Assembly (NCBI RefSeq): GCF_000633455.1
Contig: NZ_AYMG01000038.1
Span: 62,001 to 126,000 of the forward strand
Reading direction: 5' to 3'
Length of the DNA: 64,000 bases
From: Pedobacter jeongneungensis
Lineage (GTDB): Bacteria > Bacteroidota > Bacteroidia > Sphingobacteriales > Sphingobacteriaceae
Made by a program: the position numbers and the translations under genes. The notes under the pieces are model-generated. The model had not been told where the DNA came from, did no database searches, and saw nothing but the letters and a program-made list of their open reading frames with translations. Shown here one piece after another: positions 52,341 to 61,552 of this stretch (its first letter is position 1; each line of letters opens with the position of its first letter).

Positions 52341-53381
52341 TTATATCAATCCTAGGTCATCAACATACACCAGGGTTGTTGCGCCGTTACTGAATTCCTG
52401 TAACCAGATCTCGTTGATTGCCGTTGGGTTTCCAAGGGTGCTTAGCGGAATATTATAGTCGGTCCACTTGCCCTCGGTCAGTATCAGTTCCTGTCCACTG
52501 GACGCCGAACCGTTAAGGATAAGTTTCACCTTGTTGTTGTTGCTTCCTGAACCACCATAGATGGAAATTTTTATAGCGGTGTATCCTGCGGTAGCAAGGT
52601 TGCCGCCTCCGATCTGTATTGGAGAACCCCATCCGCCAACATAGTTGACCCTGATCGAGCGCAAGCCCCTTTTAACAACCTCGGTACTGGCATAATTTGT
52701 TGTTCCTCCCCATCCTCCGGACCACCATGAGGTGTTCAGTGCATCATCATAGATTATATATTTAAAGCCAAATATGTTTGCTGAGCGGGAAGTTCCGCCA
52801 CTGGTCGTGACGAAGATGTACGACTGGTCTCCGCCTGCTGGCACCCTGACTTTGATTTCTGTTTTTGAGCTTGAAACCACAGTGGCTGCAACCGTGCCAA
52901 ACTTAACTGATTCCAGGTTGGTAAACCAGTCACCCGTAATGGTCACCACATCGCCTACGCTCCCTGAAACAGGACTAAATTGCCCAATAACAGGAGCAGG
53001 CTGAAGGATATTGAAGGCCAGCGTTGCCTGTCCATATGCGGTGGTTACGGTAATGGGGTTGCTGGTCGCACCCGCCAGTGGCCCCGGCACCTGAACGGTG
53101 ATGGAGGTGTCATTGGCAAATATCATATCCCTGGAAATCAGCGTACCGTTGAAATCAACTTGATTTGCTGAAGCAAGATGTCGGCCCCTGATGAGTATCC
53201 ATTGCGAATAAGTGGCGTTGCTGAGTCCGGTATTGCGATCAGTCAGGGTGGTAACACTGGTCAGTACCGGACTGGCTGAATCTGTGTTTTCTTTTTTACA
53301 GGCGCTAAAAAATGCTGCTAAGAATAAGATAGAAAAAACAGGCATCAAGGCATGTTTCAAAAAATAATATTTTCTTTTCAT
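52341..53381 (-). CDS. IPT/TIG-domain surface glycan-binding lipoprotein
   Basis: The signal peptide ends FSAC (Cys28) followed by KKENTD, a surface lipoprotein signal. Two IPT/TIG immunoglobulin-like repeats follow (about 38-125 and 126-205, with LIRGRHLASANQVDFNGT and ITGDWFTNLESVKFG). A Trp-rich C-terminal beta-sandwich (about 210-346, TSWWSGGWGGTTNY, YVGGWGSPIQIGGG, VYVDDLGLI) is probably the glycan-binding part. Proteins placed after SusD in this way bind the polysaccharide at the cell surface. Mannan as ligand is inferred from the neighbours. Confidence 0.85.
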   Translation of the reverse strand: MKRKYYFLKHALMPVFSILFLAAFFSACKKENTDSASPVLTSVTTLTDRNTGLSNATYSQWILIRGRHLASANQVDFNGTLISRDMIFANDTSITVQVPGPLAGATSNPITVTTAYGQATLAFNILQPAPVIGQFSPVSGSVGDVVTITGDWFTNLESVKFGTVAATVVSSSKTEIKVRVPAGGDQSYIFVTTSGGTSRSANIFGFKYIIYDDALNTSWWSGGWGGTTNYASTEVVKRGLRSIRVNYVGGWGSPIQIGGGNLATAGYTAIKISIYGGSGSNNNKVKLILNGSASSGQELILTEGKWTDYNIPLSTLGNPTAINEIWLQEFSNGATTLVYVDDLGLI

Positions 53382-53398
53382 TTTGATTTATTTTCTGT

Positions 53399-53426
53399 GA
53401 TGCCAGCAGCTAAGCATGCTGACATC
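53399..53426 (-). other. Hairpin between SusD and the binding-protein gene
   Basis: GATG-C-CAGCA (53399-53408) pairs with TGCTG-A-CATC (53417-53426) with one mismatch and an 8-base loop. It has no T-run, so it is probably an RNA-stability or processing element in the SusD to binding-protein gap. Confidence 0.4.
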
Positions 53427-53441
53427 AGGTGAATGAGCTAT

Positions 53442-55070
53442 TTACCAGCCTGGATTGTTGGCCGTGATGGCTTTGTTGGTATTCATTTCGTCCTGCGGAA
53501 TCGGCAGTAATAGATTGCGCTGGGTACGTTGCTTGTTTATGTTATTTTGCTGAACGGTTATCCGGTTCATCACACCCAGATAAATCCCCCAGCGTAACAG
53601 GTCAAAATGACGGATAGAGTTTTCAAGTGCAAACTCACGTCCGCGCTCTTCAAGCACAAAACTTCTGAAATCCTCCCTGCCCATTCCTATTGGCGCGGAT
53701 GAAGCTTTTGCGCGGGTACGTACCGCGTTGAGCTGCGTGTAAGCAGTTGAAGAACCTGGATTGATTTCATTCTCGGCTTCAGCGAAAATTAGCAATACCT
53801 CACTATATCGCAGCAAAGGGTAAAATGCATCACTTTTACCCAGGGTAGGATCTGAAACATCACTGTATTTATTAATGTAGGCTTTATTATCTGCCGCGCC
53901 GTCATTATTATAAACTGTACCATCAGGTGCAGTTCCACCATACAAACTACTTTGAGCAGAAGGATAATAATAATAGGTTCCCCAATTGGCTTTATAACGG
54001 TGGGTTACCCCATCCAGAACACGCGTATCGCTTAACTCATAGTTGTCGTAGTGGTGATTGCTCATCCATACTGCCCCGATACCAAAAAGCGAACCTGCAG
54101 AAAAATAAGAATGGAGGTCATTTTGGAAATCCGTACCAGCCAGGGACTGGAGTTCCCACATCTGCTCCTGCTTATTGCGGTTTCCCTTAGCAAAAACATC
54201 CTTCCAGTTCGTAAACAGCGCGTACGAGGCCCCATAGCTGGAAATTACTTCCTGGGCTTTGTCTCTGGCAAGTTTGAAATATGCCGGACTGTCGAAAGAT
54301 TCGTAGCCAGCCACTACAGTCTTGCTGTAGGTATAATAACTGTTATCGTTGCCACCCCTAACTTTTATGTTGGCTGCCGACAGTGCACCTGAAGCCATTG
54401 TCAGATAGGTCTTGGCCAGGAAAGACGATGCTACGGCCTTGGTTACCCGCCCCAGTTCCCCTACATTCGCATCAGTTGAAGGGAGCAGTTTTGACTCAGC
54501 GTTTTTAAAATCTGAAATCACCACATCGTATACTTCCTTGACCGATGAGCGTGGCACATTGGTACTTTTGTCCTGAGAAAGTGATTTCAGGCGAACTGGA
54601 ACCCCTCCATACAGCTGCACGAGCTGGAAATAGGCCCAGCCCCTTAAAAAATAGGCCTCACCTAATATACGGTCCCTGACTGTAGCGTTCATACTACTGA
54701 TATTGGCCACATTTTCCAGAACCGCGTTGGCACGGGAAATCATCGTGTAACAACCTGCCCATGGGCGGGAAACGCCCCAATAGCTTTGCGGGTTCCCCGC
54801 ACCCGCGTTACCCAAATACCAGTCGGCACCTGAAACGTGGTCGTCATCCAGCAGGGTCAGGTTCCAGAAGGGCTGGATAAACAAATCATAGGTATATAGT
54901 TCATTATATACCCCATTTATGGCAGCCTTGGCATCCGTTTCGTTCTGGTAAAAATTATTAGGGGAGACAAAGGTAAAAGACTTTTCTTCCAGTGCCTTCT
55001 TACAGCCCCAAAAACCCATACTCATGGCCAGGGCGGTAATCATTAATATTTTTTTTGAAATTGTGTTCAT
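53442..55070 (-). CDS. SusD-family lipoprotein of the mannan locus
   Basis: A signal peptide ends MGFWGC (Cys23) followed by KKALEEKSF. The 542-aa protein has the SusD pattern with NETDAKAAINGVYNELYTYD, RDRILGEAYFLRGWAYFQLV, RVTKAVASSFLAKTYLTMA, YPLLRYSEVLLIFAEAENEI and LEERGREFALENSIRHFDLL. It forms the lid of the SusC transporter and binds mannan oligosaccharides at the surface. The gene starts 20 bp after SusC. Confidence 0.95.
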   Translation of the reverse strand: MNTISKKILMITALAMSMGFWGCKKALEEKSFTFVSPNNFYQNETDAKAAINGVYNELYTYDLFIQPFWNLTLLDDDHVSGADWYLGNAGAGNPQSYWGVSRPWAGCYTMISRANAVLENVANISSMNATVRDRILGEAYFLRGWAYFQLVQLYGGVPVRLKSLSQDKSTNVPRSSVKEVYDVVISDFKNAESKLLPSTDANVGELGRVTKAVASSFLAKTYLTMASGALSAANIKVRGGNDNSYYTYSKTVVAGYESFDSPAYFKLARDKAQEVISSYGASYALFTNWKDVFAKGNRNKQEQMWELQSLAGTDFQNDLHSYFSAGSLFGIGAVWMSNHHYDNYELSDTRVLDGVTHRYKANWGTYYYYPSAQSSLYGGTAPDGTVYNNDGAADNKAYINKYSDVSDPTLGKSDAFYPLLRYSEVLLIFAEAENEINPGSSTAYTQLNAVRTRAKASSAPIGMGREDFRSFVLEERGREFALENSIRHFDLLRWGIYLGVMNRITVQQNNINKQRTQRNLLLPIPQDEMNTNKAITANNPGW

Positions 55071-55090
55071 TGTCGCTTTTGGTTAGATCA

Positions 55091-58000
55091 TTAGAAATTG
55101 CATCGCAAAGTAAAATTGAAGGTGCGGGAATTGGGATATCCGCCCAAATCCACCCCATAAAGCGCCGGGTTATCCCCATAACTATTCACTTCCGGGTCAT
55201 ATCCGCTATAGCGTGTAAGGGTGTATAGGTTATTGGCACCAACAGCAACCCGCAAACCGTTAAGGCCCAGAACCTTGGTCTTGAAATTGTATCCAATGGT
55301 CACGTTTTTAAGACGTGCAAAGCTGCCATCCTCTATAAACCTGGAGGTAAAACGTACGGTCTGGCGGCTGAAATCCCGAATAATTTTGGGACTGGTGGCA
55401 TTATTGTTATCCTGGCCTTCCCTCCATGCACCTTCATACATCGCATAGGTGATATTCTTAAAATCTCCTGGCAATCCGATGAAACGCGTATTCATATTGA
55501 TGATGTCATTACCATAACTTCCGTTGATGAAAATGCTCAAATCAAAGTTCTTGTATCTGAAGTTATTGGTAAATCCAAAGGTAAACTTAGGATTGACATT
55601 GCCAATGAAGGTACGGTCATTATCGGTTATCGAGGAGGGATCATTATCCAGGTTGCGGTATTTGATCTCACCGATCATCTTTTTGATTAATGCCGCGTTG
55701 GCATTGGTGAACTGAGGATCATTACGAACCTCGGCTTCATTGTCATAGTAGCCATCCTCTACCCATCCGTATATCGTTCCGATGGACTGTCCGACGATCT
55801 GGATGAACGGCGAGTCACCCGTTGAGATGTTTCCTGCAAACTGCCGCTGAACTTCGCTTCCTAAACTGGTAATCTTGTTTCGGTTGAAGGCTATGTTAAA
55901 ACTGGAGTTCCATTCAAAATTTTCGGATTTCACAGGCGATCCGCTCAGGGTAAATTCGATTCCCTTATTTTGCACGCTGCCTGCATTCACCAGCTTTCGC
56001 GGGAAACCGGAAGAGAGCGGAGTGGTCACATATTGCAGTAAATCATTGGTTTTTTTCAGGTAAGCATCTACAGTGAGGTTCAGGCGGTTCTGAAACATGC
56101 CCAGGTCAAGACCAAGGTTGTAGGCATCTGTGGTTTCCCATTTCAGATCAGGATTCGCCGGACCGGAAAAGTAGTCATCCGCATATCCTGTCTGAAGCGC
56201 GCCGTTTAGAGGGTATTTGTAAACGGTGAGCTTGCTCAGCGAAGAATAGGATCCTATCCCCTGGTTGCCGGTCTGACCATAACTCAGGCGGAGTTTAAGT
56301 TCACTAAGACTTTTGATTTTATCTTTAAGGAAGCCTTCATTGATTAACTTCCAGGCGATGGCTGCCGAAGGAAAGTTGGCCCATTTATTATTTGCACCGA
56401 ACTTGCTGGAGCCGTCCCTTCTTAGTGATGCTGTCAGGAAATAGCGGTTATCATAACTGTAGTTCGCCCTGCCCAGAAAGGATATGAGTGTGGATTGTGA
56501 CTTGTCTCCCTGTGGAGTAACCTGGGTTGCACCAGAACCCAGGTTTTCATTTTGCAAGAGGTCACTGGTAAAATCACGCGCCTCCTGTTTTTTCCACTGG
56601 CTGTTGGTCAGTTCATAGGTTGATCCTGCCACCACGCTTATCTCGTGTTTTTCAAGTTTTTTATAATAGGATAGCAAACTTTCCGACACTACGCTGTTCC
56701 ACTGATCATCTGCTTTCAGCCCATCTCCATTAACGGTGAAGCCTTCATATACCGTACGCGGATAATACTGGTCACGGGTATTGGATGAGAAGTTGAAGCC
56801 CAGGTTTTGCCTGAATTTGAAATCCTTAAGAAAGGTGAACTCTGCATAATTTGAGGAGAATATATTTATCCCCTTCACCCGGTTGAGTACATCATTGACA
56901 TAGATACCTGGGTTGGTAATAAAGTAGCCCTGGCTTCCTGCGGATTTGGCGTCTCCAAAAGATTGGTTATCAAAAATGGTGGTTGGATAGGTTATCGCTG
57001 AACGCACCACACCCGCATTGGCATCATCGGACTTGTCCGTTCCGGTTTTCACCCCATTGGTCACACTTCTGGCCACCGATAAGCTTGTACCCACTTTGAC
57101 AAATTTTCCGAGATTCCGGTTGAGGTTAAGGTTGACACCAAAACGTTTGTAGTCAGAGTTCTCTATCGTTCCGTTTTGATCCAGGTAGTTGAAACCAATA
57201 CTGTGGTTTCCGCTTTCACTACCTCCGGAAATATTCACAGAATAGTTCTGCGAAAGGCCTGTCCTGAATATCTCCTGTTGCCAGTCCTTGCTGTTCGAGG
57301 CGTAGTCCTGAGGTCCGGGTTTATAAAACTGGCCTGTTGGACCGGTAACGGTCATGCCTGGGAACGGGAATTGATCTGGTGTATAGTTGGCAATACCGTA
57401 TTTATTGGCATTGGTGTAGGATAGGTTTTGGTAGGTCGCATAATCAGAGGCATTCAGCATCTTATACAGGTTGGATACCTGGGCAAGTCCGGAAGTCAGG
57501 TTAAACTCTACCTTGTCTTTTCCAACCGAGCCTTTTCTGGTGGTAATCAACACGACGCCATTGGCACCCCTTGAGCCGTATATCGCTGTAGCAGAGGCGT
57601 CCTTGAGCACATCAATGCTTTCAATATCATTTGGATTGATAAAAGACATTGCATTCAGGGTTTGTTTTTCATCTCCACCGATCGCCTTTGGAGTAGAGCT
57701 GCTACTGCTACTATTAAACGGGATGCCATCGATGACATATAAAGGCTCCGTGCCGCCTAAAAATGAATTCGAACCACGTACGCGAATGCTTAATGCAGCT
57801 CCTGGTGCACCATCATTCTGTGTAACATTCACGCCGGCAACCTTACCCTGCATAGCCTGCAAAACATTTGCCGGGGCATCCTTGGTCAGTTCCTCGCGGG
57901 TTACCCTGGATACTGCACCAGTCAGATCTTTTCTTTTAACGGTACCATAACCAATAACCACCACATCGGAGAGATTAGTATTGACTGATTTCAGTGTCAC

Positions 58001-58288
58001 CGATACCTGCATTTTGCTGCCGATCGTGATTTCTTGTGTCGCGAGACCTACAAACCTGAAAACCAGGATATTTGAGCCCGATGGAAGATTAATCGAATAT
58101 TTACCTTCAATATTGGTTGAGGTGGTGAGTGTGGTGCCTTTAACCTGAATGCCTACGCCAGGCAGGGTCTCCCCCTTCTCATCATAAACGGTTCCGGTGA
58201 CCACCTTAGAGGTATTTTGTGCAAGGCTGCTTAAAAAAAAGCCCATACAACTCACCAACAGGAACGCTGCTCGTAAAGTTTTACTCAT
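55091..58288 (-). CDS. SusC-family TonB receptor of the mannan locus
   Basis: The 1065-aa protein has a signal peptide ending near SLAQ, a regulatory-like domain (TGTVYDEKGETLPGVGIQVK), a TonB box-like DVVVIGYGTVKRKDLTGAV, a plug (VLQAMQGKVAGVNV, EPLYVIDGIPFNSS, SATAIYGSRGANGVVLITT) and a barrel ending with GGYPNSRTFNFTLRCNF. No STN domain is present, unlike the receptor at 34-38 kb, so a one-component regulator, the AraC protein, is a better candidate for control. It imports mannan oligosaccharides with SusD, on inference from context. It leads the operon, with a -7 promoter box 31 bp upstream. Confidence 0.95.
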   Translation of the reverse strand: MSKTLRAAFLLVSCMGFFLSSLAQNTSKVVTGTVYDEKGETLPGVGIQVKGTTLTTSTNIEGKYSINLPSGSNILVFRFVGLATQEITIGSKMQVSVTLKSVNTNLSDVVVIGYGTVKRKDLTGAVSRVTREELTKDAPANVLQAMQGKVAGVNVTQNDGAPGAALSIRVRGSNSFLGGTEPLYVIDGIPFNSSSSSSTPKAIGGDEKQTLNAMSFINPNDIESIDVLKDASATAIYGSRGANGVVLITTRKGSVGKDKVEFNLTSGLAQVSNLYKMLNASDYATYQNLSYTNANKYGIANYTPDQFPFPGMTVTGPTGQFYKPGPQDYASNSKDWQQEIFRTGLSQNYSVNISGGSESGNHSIGFNYLDQNGTIENSDYKRFGVNLNLNRNLGKFVKVGTSLSVARSVTNGVKTGTDKSDDANAGVVRSAITYPTTIFDNQSFGDAKSAGSQGYFITNPGIYVNDVLNRVKGINIFSSNYAEFTFLKDFKFRQNLGFNFSSNTRDQYYPRTVYEGFTVNGDGLKADDQWNSVVSESLLSYYKKLEKHEISVVAGSTYELTNSQWKKQEARDFTSDLLQNENLGSGATQVTPQGDKSQSTLISFLGRANYSYDNRYFLTASLRRDGSSKFGANNKWANFPSAAIAWKLINEGFLKDKIKSLSELKLRLSYGQTGNQGIGSYSSLSKLTVYKYPLNGALQTGYADDYFSGPANPDLKWETTDAYNLGLDLGMFQNRLNLTVDAYLKKTNDLLQYVTTPLSSGFPRKLVNAGSVQNKGIEFTLSGSPVKSENFEWNSSFNIAFNRNKITSLGSEVQRQFAGNISTGDSPFIQIVGQSIGTIYGWVEDGYYDNEAEVRNDPQFTNANAALIKKMIGEIKYRNLDNDPSSITDNDRTFIGNVNPKFTFGFTNNFRYKNFDLSIFINGSYGNDIINMNTRFIGLPGDFKNITYAMYEGAWREGQDNNNATSPKIIRDFSRQTVRFTSRFIEDGSFARLKNVTIGYNFKTKVLGLNGLRVAVGANNLYTLTRYSGYDPEVNSYGDNPALYGVDLGGYPNSRTFNFTLRCNF

Positions 58289-58318
58289 AATGTTTATATT
58301 TAGTTATATTTAATTATC

Positions 58319-58326
58319 CAAATTTA
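58319..58326 (-). promoter_or_regulatory. -7 element of the mannan SusC operon
   Basis: TAAATTTG on the minus strand is an exact TAnnTTTG match. Transcription would start near 58312, giving a leader of about 24 nt before ATG 58288. A -33 TTG was not found at the ideal distance, so an activator may be needed. Confidence 0.5.
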
Positions 58327-58365
58327 AATGCATCGTGCCGGATATTTGTAATATTATTTTAGCTT

Positions 58366-58509
58366 ATGATGAGCGAAAAAATGCTTCTGAATCCGATTGC
58401 TTCACAAAAAAAGGAATATCTGTTAAGTCCTGAACCGCGATATCCTATTTACACTCCAAGGATGCTTCAGGCAATAGACAACTATTATCTGCTGGCGGGA
58501 CTTTTATAA
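58366..58509 (+). CDS. Possible 47-aa protein, divergent from SusC
   Basis: ATG 58366 opens a 47-codon frame (MSEKMLLNPIASQKKEYLLS, then YPIYTPRMLQAIDNYYLLAG) ending TAA 58507-58509. It is divergent from the SusC promoter and is followed by the structured element at 58515-58564. Its composition is protein-like, but no family was recognised. It may be a remnant of a longer gene. Confidence 0.3.
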   Translation: MMSEKMLLNPIASQKKEYLLSPEPRYPIYTPRMLQAIDNYYLLAGLL

Positions 58510-58514
58510 GCAAA

Positions 58515-58564
58515 ATGAACAATCTCTTTTCAGAAAAGAATGAAACGAGCGTTTCTTTGTTCAT
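58515..58564. other. Compact three-way-junction-like element
   Basis: ATGAACAA (58515-58522) pairs with TTGTTCAT (58557-58564); inside are two perfect hairpins, CTTTT-cag-AAAAG (58526-58538) and GAAAC-gagc-GTTTC (58542-58555). All three stems are perfect, giving a clover-like fold. It could be a small structured RNA, a terminator of the 47-aa frame, or a protein site. Confidence 0.4.
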
Positions 58565-58807
58565 ATTAGGGGTGTAGTTTCAGATTTAATGACAAATGAA
58601 TTCACCGGCCAGCCTAAAAACCTAATGAGTTAATGCTGCTGATGCTTCGGTGTATGGCGTTTCAGGCAAATGATATGAATCATCCGGTGTATATGATAAA
58701 ACTATGCGATGCGATAGTTTTTTACTGATTTTACTTCGCTTTTTCAGAAACCGCCAATTGTAATGGATTCAGAAACTACAAGTATTATTATCAGAAAAAC
58801 ATCTGTA

Positions 58808-58859
58808 TTAAGCTGACCGGAAGGATTGATTGTAATCCTACTGGTCAGCTTAATTTTTT
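58808..58859 (+). terminator. Long terminator hairpin
   Basis: TTAAGCTGACC (58808-58818 region) pairs with GGTCAGCTTAA (58843-58853), with inner AGGATT/AATCCT pairing, followed by TTTTTT. The T-run is on the plus strand, but the stem can also fold in leftward transcripts leaving the TlpA gene at 58908. It separates the two SusC/SusD units. Between 58565 and 58807 no gene is seen. Confidence 0.65.
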
Positions 58860-58907
58860 CTTGGTTTACTAGTGTTGATGAATCATTTCTGGTGAAAATA
58901 TCTCCAG

Positions 58908-60062
58908 TTACTTCTTTTCACCAAAAAGCTCGGCAAGTTTTACATCTAGGGCTTTCCCTCTTAAGTTCTGTCCGATAACTTTACCCTGGGGATCAAGCAG
59001 GAAATTGTCAGGGATTGTATTTACCCCAAATTGATTTGCCACATCGTTAGGATATTTAAGATCAGAAACCTGCGTCCATGGCAGTTTATCTTCCTGTATC
59101 GCTTTAATCCAGGCATCTTTTTTGGTATCCAGGGAGACGGCTAAAATTTCAAATCCGTTACCATTATAAAGATTAAAGGCTCTGAGCAGGTTTGGATTTT
59201 CTTCCCTGCATGGGTGGCACCAGGAAGCCCAGAAATCAATAAGCACATATTTCCCGCGGTAATCGCTGAGCTTGATCAGTTTACCGAGGTGACTTTTCTG
59301 TGCAAAGTCTTCCGGCACCTTCCCCATTAAATATTTCCTTTCACTAAACTCGATCTTTGAAAACAATGTTTTCGCATTATACCCGGACCGGATGGCTGGA
59401 TTAAGGTTGTTCAATAAAGATTTAACCTGGTTTAAGGCTTCCAAATTTCTTAAAGGGAGATCATACATCAGTATAAACAGACTGGCCCACTTCTCAGGAT
59501 TATCCTTGGCAAACTTCTCCAGGTTTCCTCTGCGAAGGCTCGCGGCATTCTGAATTTTTTTATCCAGCACTTTCATTTCCAGGCTGTCCTTATCAGAAAG
59601 CGCCTTTTTGTAGGCATCACGCAACTGCGGAAGCTGGGAGAACTGGTCTGCATTTGAGTGGATGAGACTGATTTCGTCCTGAAGTTTTGAGCCAGTAACC
59701 GATTTGCGTACAAAAGTTTGTGCTGTGGTTTCCAGGCCCGCGGTAAAAGTCACCGGTGAACCATCCAGGTAAAAACTTGCAGAAGCAGTTTTTTTGCCAG
59801 AAAGGTCTTTCAAAAAGACATTTGCGAGTGCCGGCTCCTCTGAATTGCCGGAAATTTTAAATTCACCACTCTTGAGCTTTACCGAATCTATCTTCTGTTT
59901 TCCAGCTGTTATCGGACCAATGATATATAGAAACTGCTCTGATCTGGTTCCATTGATTTTACCGGAAATTGAATAAGTTAGTTTTGTTTCCTGTGTTTTG
60001 CCTGAAAGTGAATTTAACATCAATAGGGTTATTGACAGGCATGTTTTTATATAATTCTTCAT
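58908..60062 (-). CDS. TlpA-family thioredoxin with DUF4369-like N-terminus
   Basis: From ATG 60062 a signal peptide precedes a beta-rich DUF4369-like domain (about 20-120, YSISGKINGTRSEQFLYI, GEFKISGNSEEPALANVFL). A helical linker leads to a thioredoxin domain with YVLIDFWASWCHPCREENP (CHPC site) and the cis-proline NTIPDNFLLDPQGK. It should work in the periplasm as a disulfide reductase. The start at 60098 adds a 12-residue tail and is less likely. It follows SusD after 84 bp and belongs to that operon. Confidence 0.9.
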   Translation of the reverse strand: MKNYIKTCLSITLLMLNSLSGKTQETKLTYSISGKINGTRSEQFLYIIGPITAGKQKIDSVKLKSGEFKISGNSEEPALANVFLKDLSGKKTASASFYLDGSPVTFTAGLETTAQTFVRKSVTGSKLQDEISLIHSNADQFSQLPQLRDAYKKALSDKDSLEMKVLDKKIQNAASLRRGNLEKFAKDNPEKWASLFILMYDLPLRNLEALNQVKSLLNNLNPAIRSGYNAKTLFSKIEFSERKYLMGKVPEDFAQKSHLGKLIKLSDYRGKYVLIDFWASWCHPCREENPNLLRAFNLYNGNGFEILAVSLDTKKDAWIKAIQEDKLPWTQVSDLKYPNDVANQFGVNTIPDNFLLDPQGKVIGQNLRGKALDVKLAELFGEKK

Positions 60063-60146
60063 TTTATGGATTAAAAAATTTAGGTTAAAAAGGTTCACAG
60101 ATTACTTTTTTTTGTAATCAGGAAGACTATGTACCTTTTGCAGTGT

Positions 60147-61547
60147 TTAATAGTTTTGGGTTAAATTCGGGTTAAAATCAGTGGCACTTTTAGGGAATGG
60201 AAATATCCATAAAGGAGAGTCTGGTGTCAGTGTAAAAACCGAGCCGTTCAGGTTCCTTGAAACGTTTTCCTTATTTTCTTCCTCGGTATTCCAGCGCTTG
60301 ATGTTCGCAAAGTTTTTCCATGTAAACAGCAGCTCTGTGCGCGAGACATTTTTTAAACTGCGCATCGCCTGGGCTTTGGTGTTATCGTTAAGGGGTTTAT
60401 ACTGACTGGGATGGATGCGTAGTTTCCTGATCTCATTTAAAGTTTCCATGGCCGCGGTCAGTTGTTCTAACCTTATCTGGCATTCCGCTTTCATCAGGTA
60501 AGTATCCGAAACGGTCATTCCAGCAGAATTCTGCTCATAGTTGAAACTATACCAATAGGCTGTGCCATTAATTTTAGAGCGGCTAAAACCGTTTGTTGTG
60601 CTGTAGGTATTGGTATAAAACTTGATTATGCTGCCAGCTTCATAACTATCATAGCGCTCCGGACTCAGCGTACAATAGGTTGGATCCACAAAAAGTGAAT
60701 TAGCAAAAAACAGGTTATCTGCCGCACCGAGTCCATTTCTGGAAATGGTTCCTGTCCTGAGGAATACGGTGTGATCTTCAAGGGCTTTGTTATACTGCAG
60801 GGAACTGTTGGCAGCTTCCAGGGCCCCAGAAAAATTACGCATCGAGAGCAGTATTTTTGCTTTAACCGCATAGGCAAATCCTTTTCCCACCCGCATTGCG
60901 TTAATGGGATTGTCGGGAAGTGAATTCAGTGCAAATGCATCATTAACATCGGAAAGCATAAGCCTGTAAACATCTGCGACTGAGTTTTTTTGTGAGATGG
61001 CCTCAAAATCGATTTTATTTGCATAAACAATCCCTCCGTCGGTTGAGGAGGTAAGCGGGTCATAAGCCTTCGCATAGATGTTTACCAGAATATAATGGAG
61101 GTATGCGCGAAGGATCAGTGCTTCCGCTTTCAGCATTTTCACTTTCTGCGGATCATCAGTTACTTTATCGGCTTGCTCCAGAATAATATTCAAACGGGTA
61201 TTGATAATAGCGTACATTCCTTCATACTGAGGATCGGTAACAGAAAGTTCAGCCCTGTCAACAGCCTTGTCAAAGGTCAGCATAACGTAATTAAAATCCT
61301 TACGTGCGCCGGTTATAATCACCGGGACGTCTTTTGTTTCATAACAGGTTATATCGTTATCAAGTACATAAAGATTCGTGAACTTAAAAGTATTCTGAAA
61401 ATAGCCCCAGGAATAATTAAGCAGATACTCGAGATCGTTTGCACGCGTCAATAAATTTTTACCTTTCGGAGTAATATCAGTATACTTTTGGCAGGATGAC
61501 AAGGCAAAAGCGGTGATTATGGTGAGAATAGTGATTATCTTTTTCAT
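60147..61547 (-). CDS. SusD-family lipoprotein
   Basis: A signal peptide ends ALSSC (Cys19) followed by QKYTDITPKG. The 466-aa protein shows EALILRAYLHYILVNIYAKAY, a TPR-like AYAVKAKILLSMRNFSGALE, LMKAECQIRLEQLTAAMETL and NVSRTELLFTWKNFANIKRW. It pairs with the SusC protein whose gene ends 5 bp upstream. The ligand is not evident. With TlpA the layout resembles the locus at 31-38 kb rather than the mannan locus. Confidence 0.92.
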   Translation of the reverse strand: MKKIITILTIITAFALSSCQKYTDITPKGKNLLTRANDLEYLLNYSWGYFQNTFKFTNLYVLDNDITCYETKDVPVIITGARKDFNYVMLTFDKAVDRAELSVTDPQYEGMYAIINTRLNIILEQADKVTDDPQKVKMLKAEALILRAYLHYILVNIYAKAYDPLTSSTDGGIVYANKIDFEAISQKNSVADVYRLMLSDVNDAFALNSLPDNPINAMRVGKGFAYAVKAKILLSMRNFSGALEAANSSLQYNKALEDHTVFLRTGTISRNGLGAADNLFFANSLFVDPTYCTLSPERYDSYEAGSIIKFYTNTYSTTNGFSRSKINGTAYWYSFNYEQNSAGMTVSDTYLMKAECQIRLEQLTAAMETLNEIRKLRIHPSQYKPLNDNTKAQAMRSLKNVSRTELLFTWKNFANIKRWNTEEENKENVSRNLNGSVFTLTPDSPLWIFPFPKSATDFNPNLTQNY

Positions 61548-61552
61548 AATTT

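Noticed and set aside
57471..57950. Plus-strand 159-codon frame
   Set aside because: Antisense to the conserved plug domain of the mannan SusC.
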